From Bacteroidales bacterium (GTDB lineage Bacteria; Bacteroidota; Bacteroidia; Bacteroidales; UBA7960): a stretch of 7,232 nt of DNA. The notes below the pieces were generated by a model, which was not told the DNA's origin, did no database searches, and saw only the letters and a program-made list of their open reading frames with translations. Positions 6,619-7,232 of the stretch are shown here, piece after piece (position 1 is the first letter of the stretch; every line of letters starts with the position of its first letter). Made by a program: the position numbers and the translations under genes. The DNA is taken from contig SKYG01000162.1 in NCBI GenBank assembly GCA_007128045.1, positions 1 through 7,232 on the forward strand, written 5' to 3'.

Positions 6619-7232
6619 GGACTTAATATAAACTTCCAGCACCTTGCATGGCTTGTCGGGCAACAGTTCCACCTGTTTGATCTCAGCGGGAAGCAAGACA
6701 GTGTCGCCTGCCATTATATGCTCACTCCCATGGGGATATACAACCGTAAAGGCACCTTCCACGCATACATATATTACGAAAGAGTCAAGGTAAAAGTAGT
6801 CGCATGCTATCTTTCTGTCGAATGCCATCAGATTGGTCGTAAAATATTCACAGGAAACCAGTTGGGTACTGTCATTTTTTGGAGCTTTGTAGGGTGTTTT
6901 ATATTCATCGACCTTGCTAAAATCAATCGCATCCAACGCTTCATCCAGGTGCAACTCACGTGGCTTTCCGTCAACACCTGGCCTGTCCCAATCATACACC
7001 CGATAGGTCATATCTGAACTTTGCTGTATCTCACACAGAGTAATCCCTGCCCCAATGGCATGAATGCGGCCTGCGGGAATAAAAAACACATCACCCGGAA
7101 AAGCCTTTTCTACATTCAGTATGTCACGAATCGTATTGTTTTTAACATGATGCTGGTAGGTATCTTTATCAACACCATCCTTAAAACCGACAATGATCTC
7201 TGCATCTGGCTCAGCATGTAACACATACCACA
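6616..7232 (-). CDS. manA: Mannose-6-phosphate isomerase (class I-like cupin), 3' part (5' end outside window)
   Basis: Interconverts mannose-6-phosphate and fructose-6-phosphate, a zinc-dependent cytosolic reaction that feeds GDP-mannose synthesis for surface glycans or allows use of mannose. About 205 C-terminal residues are visible, beginning ..WYVLHAEPDAEIIVGF. The GTG at 7224-7222 is an internal Val in the conserved WYVL segment, not a start, and the gene runs off the right edge. Numbering from that Val: GDVFFIPAGRIHAIGAG (44-60) carries the metal-ligand His H56, and EIQQSSDMTYRVYDWDRPG (65-83) carries the catalytic Arg R75; both are diagnostic for the short (about 320-residue) bacterial form. 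Residues 125-202 form the C-terminal cupin (GAFTVVYPHG, GDTVLLPA). The family's HPxD metal motif and the Glu ligand before WYVL must lie in the missing roughly 115 residues. The stop codon TAG (6618-6616) lies inside a palindromic repeat. Confidence 0.93.
   Translation of the reverse strand, partial: WYVLHAEPDAEIIVGFKDGVDKDTYQHHVKNNTIRDILNVEKAFPGDVFFIPAGRIHAIGAGITLCEIQQSSDMTYRVYDWDRPGVDGKPRELHLDEALDAIDFSKVDEYKTPYKAPKNDSTQLVSCEYFTTNLMAFDRKIACDYFYLDSFVIYVCVEGAFTVVYPHGSEHIMAGDTVLLPAEIKQVELLPDKPCKVLEVYIKS

Noticed and set aside
6397..7017. Long plus-strand open frame with internal repeats (TFRLSDLL, TGQAL)
   Set aside because: Its repeats are translations of the octamer and 25-base DNA repeats, and most of it lies antisense to manA, whose family motifs are clear. 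It also overlaps the glycosyltransferase end.
7021..7221. Plus-strand open frame near the right edge
   Set aside because: It is antisense to the conserved ManA metal-site region and has no family features.
7222..7224. GTG as the manA start on the minus strand
   Set aside because: The frame stays open to the edge and reads WYV through this codon, a conserved internal segment of the enzyme.

Overview
The window looks like an ordinary chromosomal segment of a member of the Bacteroidota (Bacteroidales-like). Three things point there. IspG carries the extra domain between barrel and iron-sulfur domain that is typical of Bacteroidota, Chlamydiae and plants. TAnnTTTG-type -7 promoter elements lie just upstream of two genes. 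None of the start codons has a convincing Shine-Dalgarno sequence. Assignment below phylum is not possible from what is visible.

Layout. Bases 1-985 (+) hold the 3' part of a nucleotide pyrophosphatase/phosphodiesterase-like metalloenzyme of the alkaline phosphatase superfamily. A 121-base gap follows, containing an octamer tandem repeat. ispG (1107-2633, +) encodes the penultimate enzyme of the MEP isoprenoid pathway. After 50 bases with a probable promoter come trkA (2684-4027, +) and trkH (4044-5510, +), the regulatory and channel subunits of a Trk potassium uptake system, separated by 16 bases. A second probable promoter precedes a family 2 glycosyltransferase (5544-6434, +). A 181-base convergent intergenic region (6435-6615) is filled with two unrelated repeat types. 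The window ends with the 3' part of a mannose-6-phosphate isomerase gene on the minus strand (6616 to the right edge). No stretch longer than 300 bases lacks a gene.

How the genes relate. TrkA and TrkH form one machine: TrkH is the membrane pore and TrkA the cytosolic nucleotide-sensing ring. IspG (isoprenoid precursors), the glycosyltransferase and ManA (mannose/fructose-6-phosphate interconversion, feeding GDP-mannose) can all be tied loosely to envelope and glycan building, but no dedicated pathway can be read from the order.

No clearly new biological system is visible. The most notable signals are: an octamer GAC-repeat family at two intergenic sites with a shared tail; a pair of 25-base palindromic repeats that fold differently because of one base and that supply the manA stop codon; an IspG whose extra domain is about half the usual size; a TrkA whose first nucleotide-binding motif has lost its hallmark residues; and short upstream reading frames ending in an ATGA overlap at three of the four internal starts.
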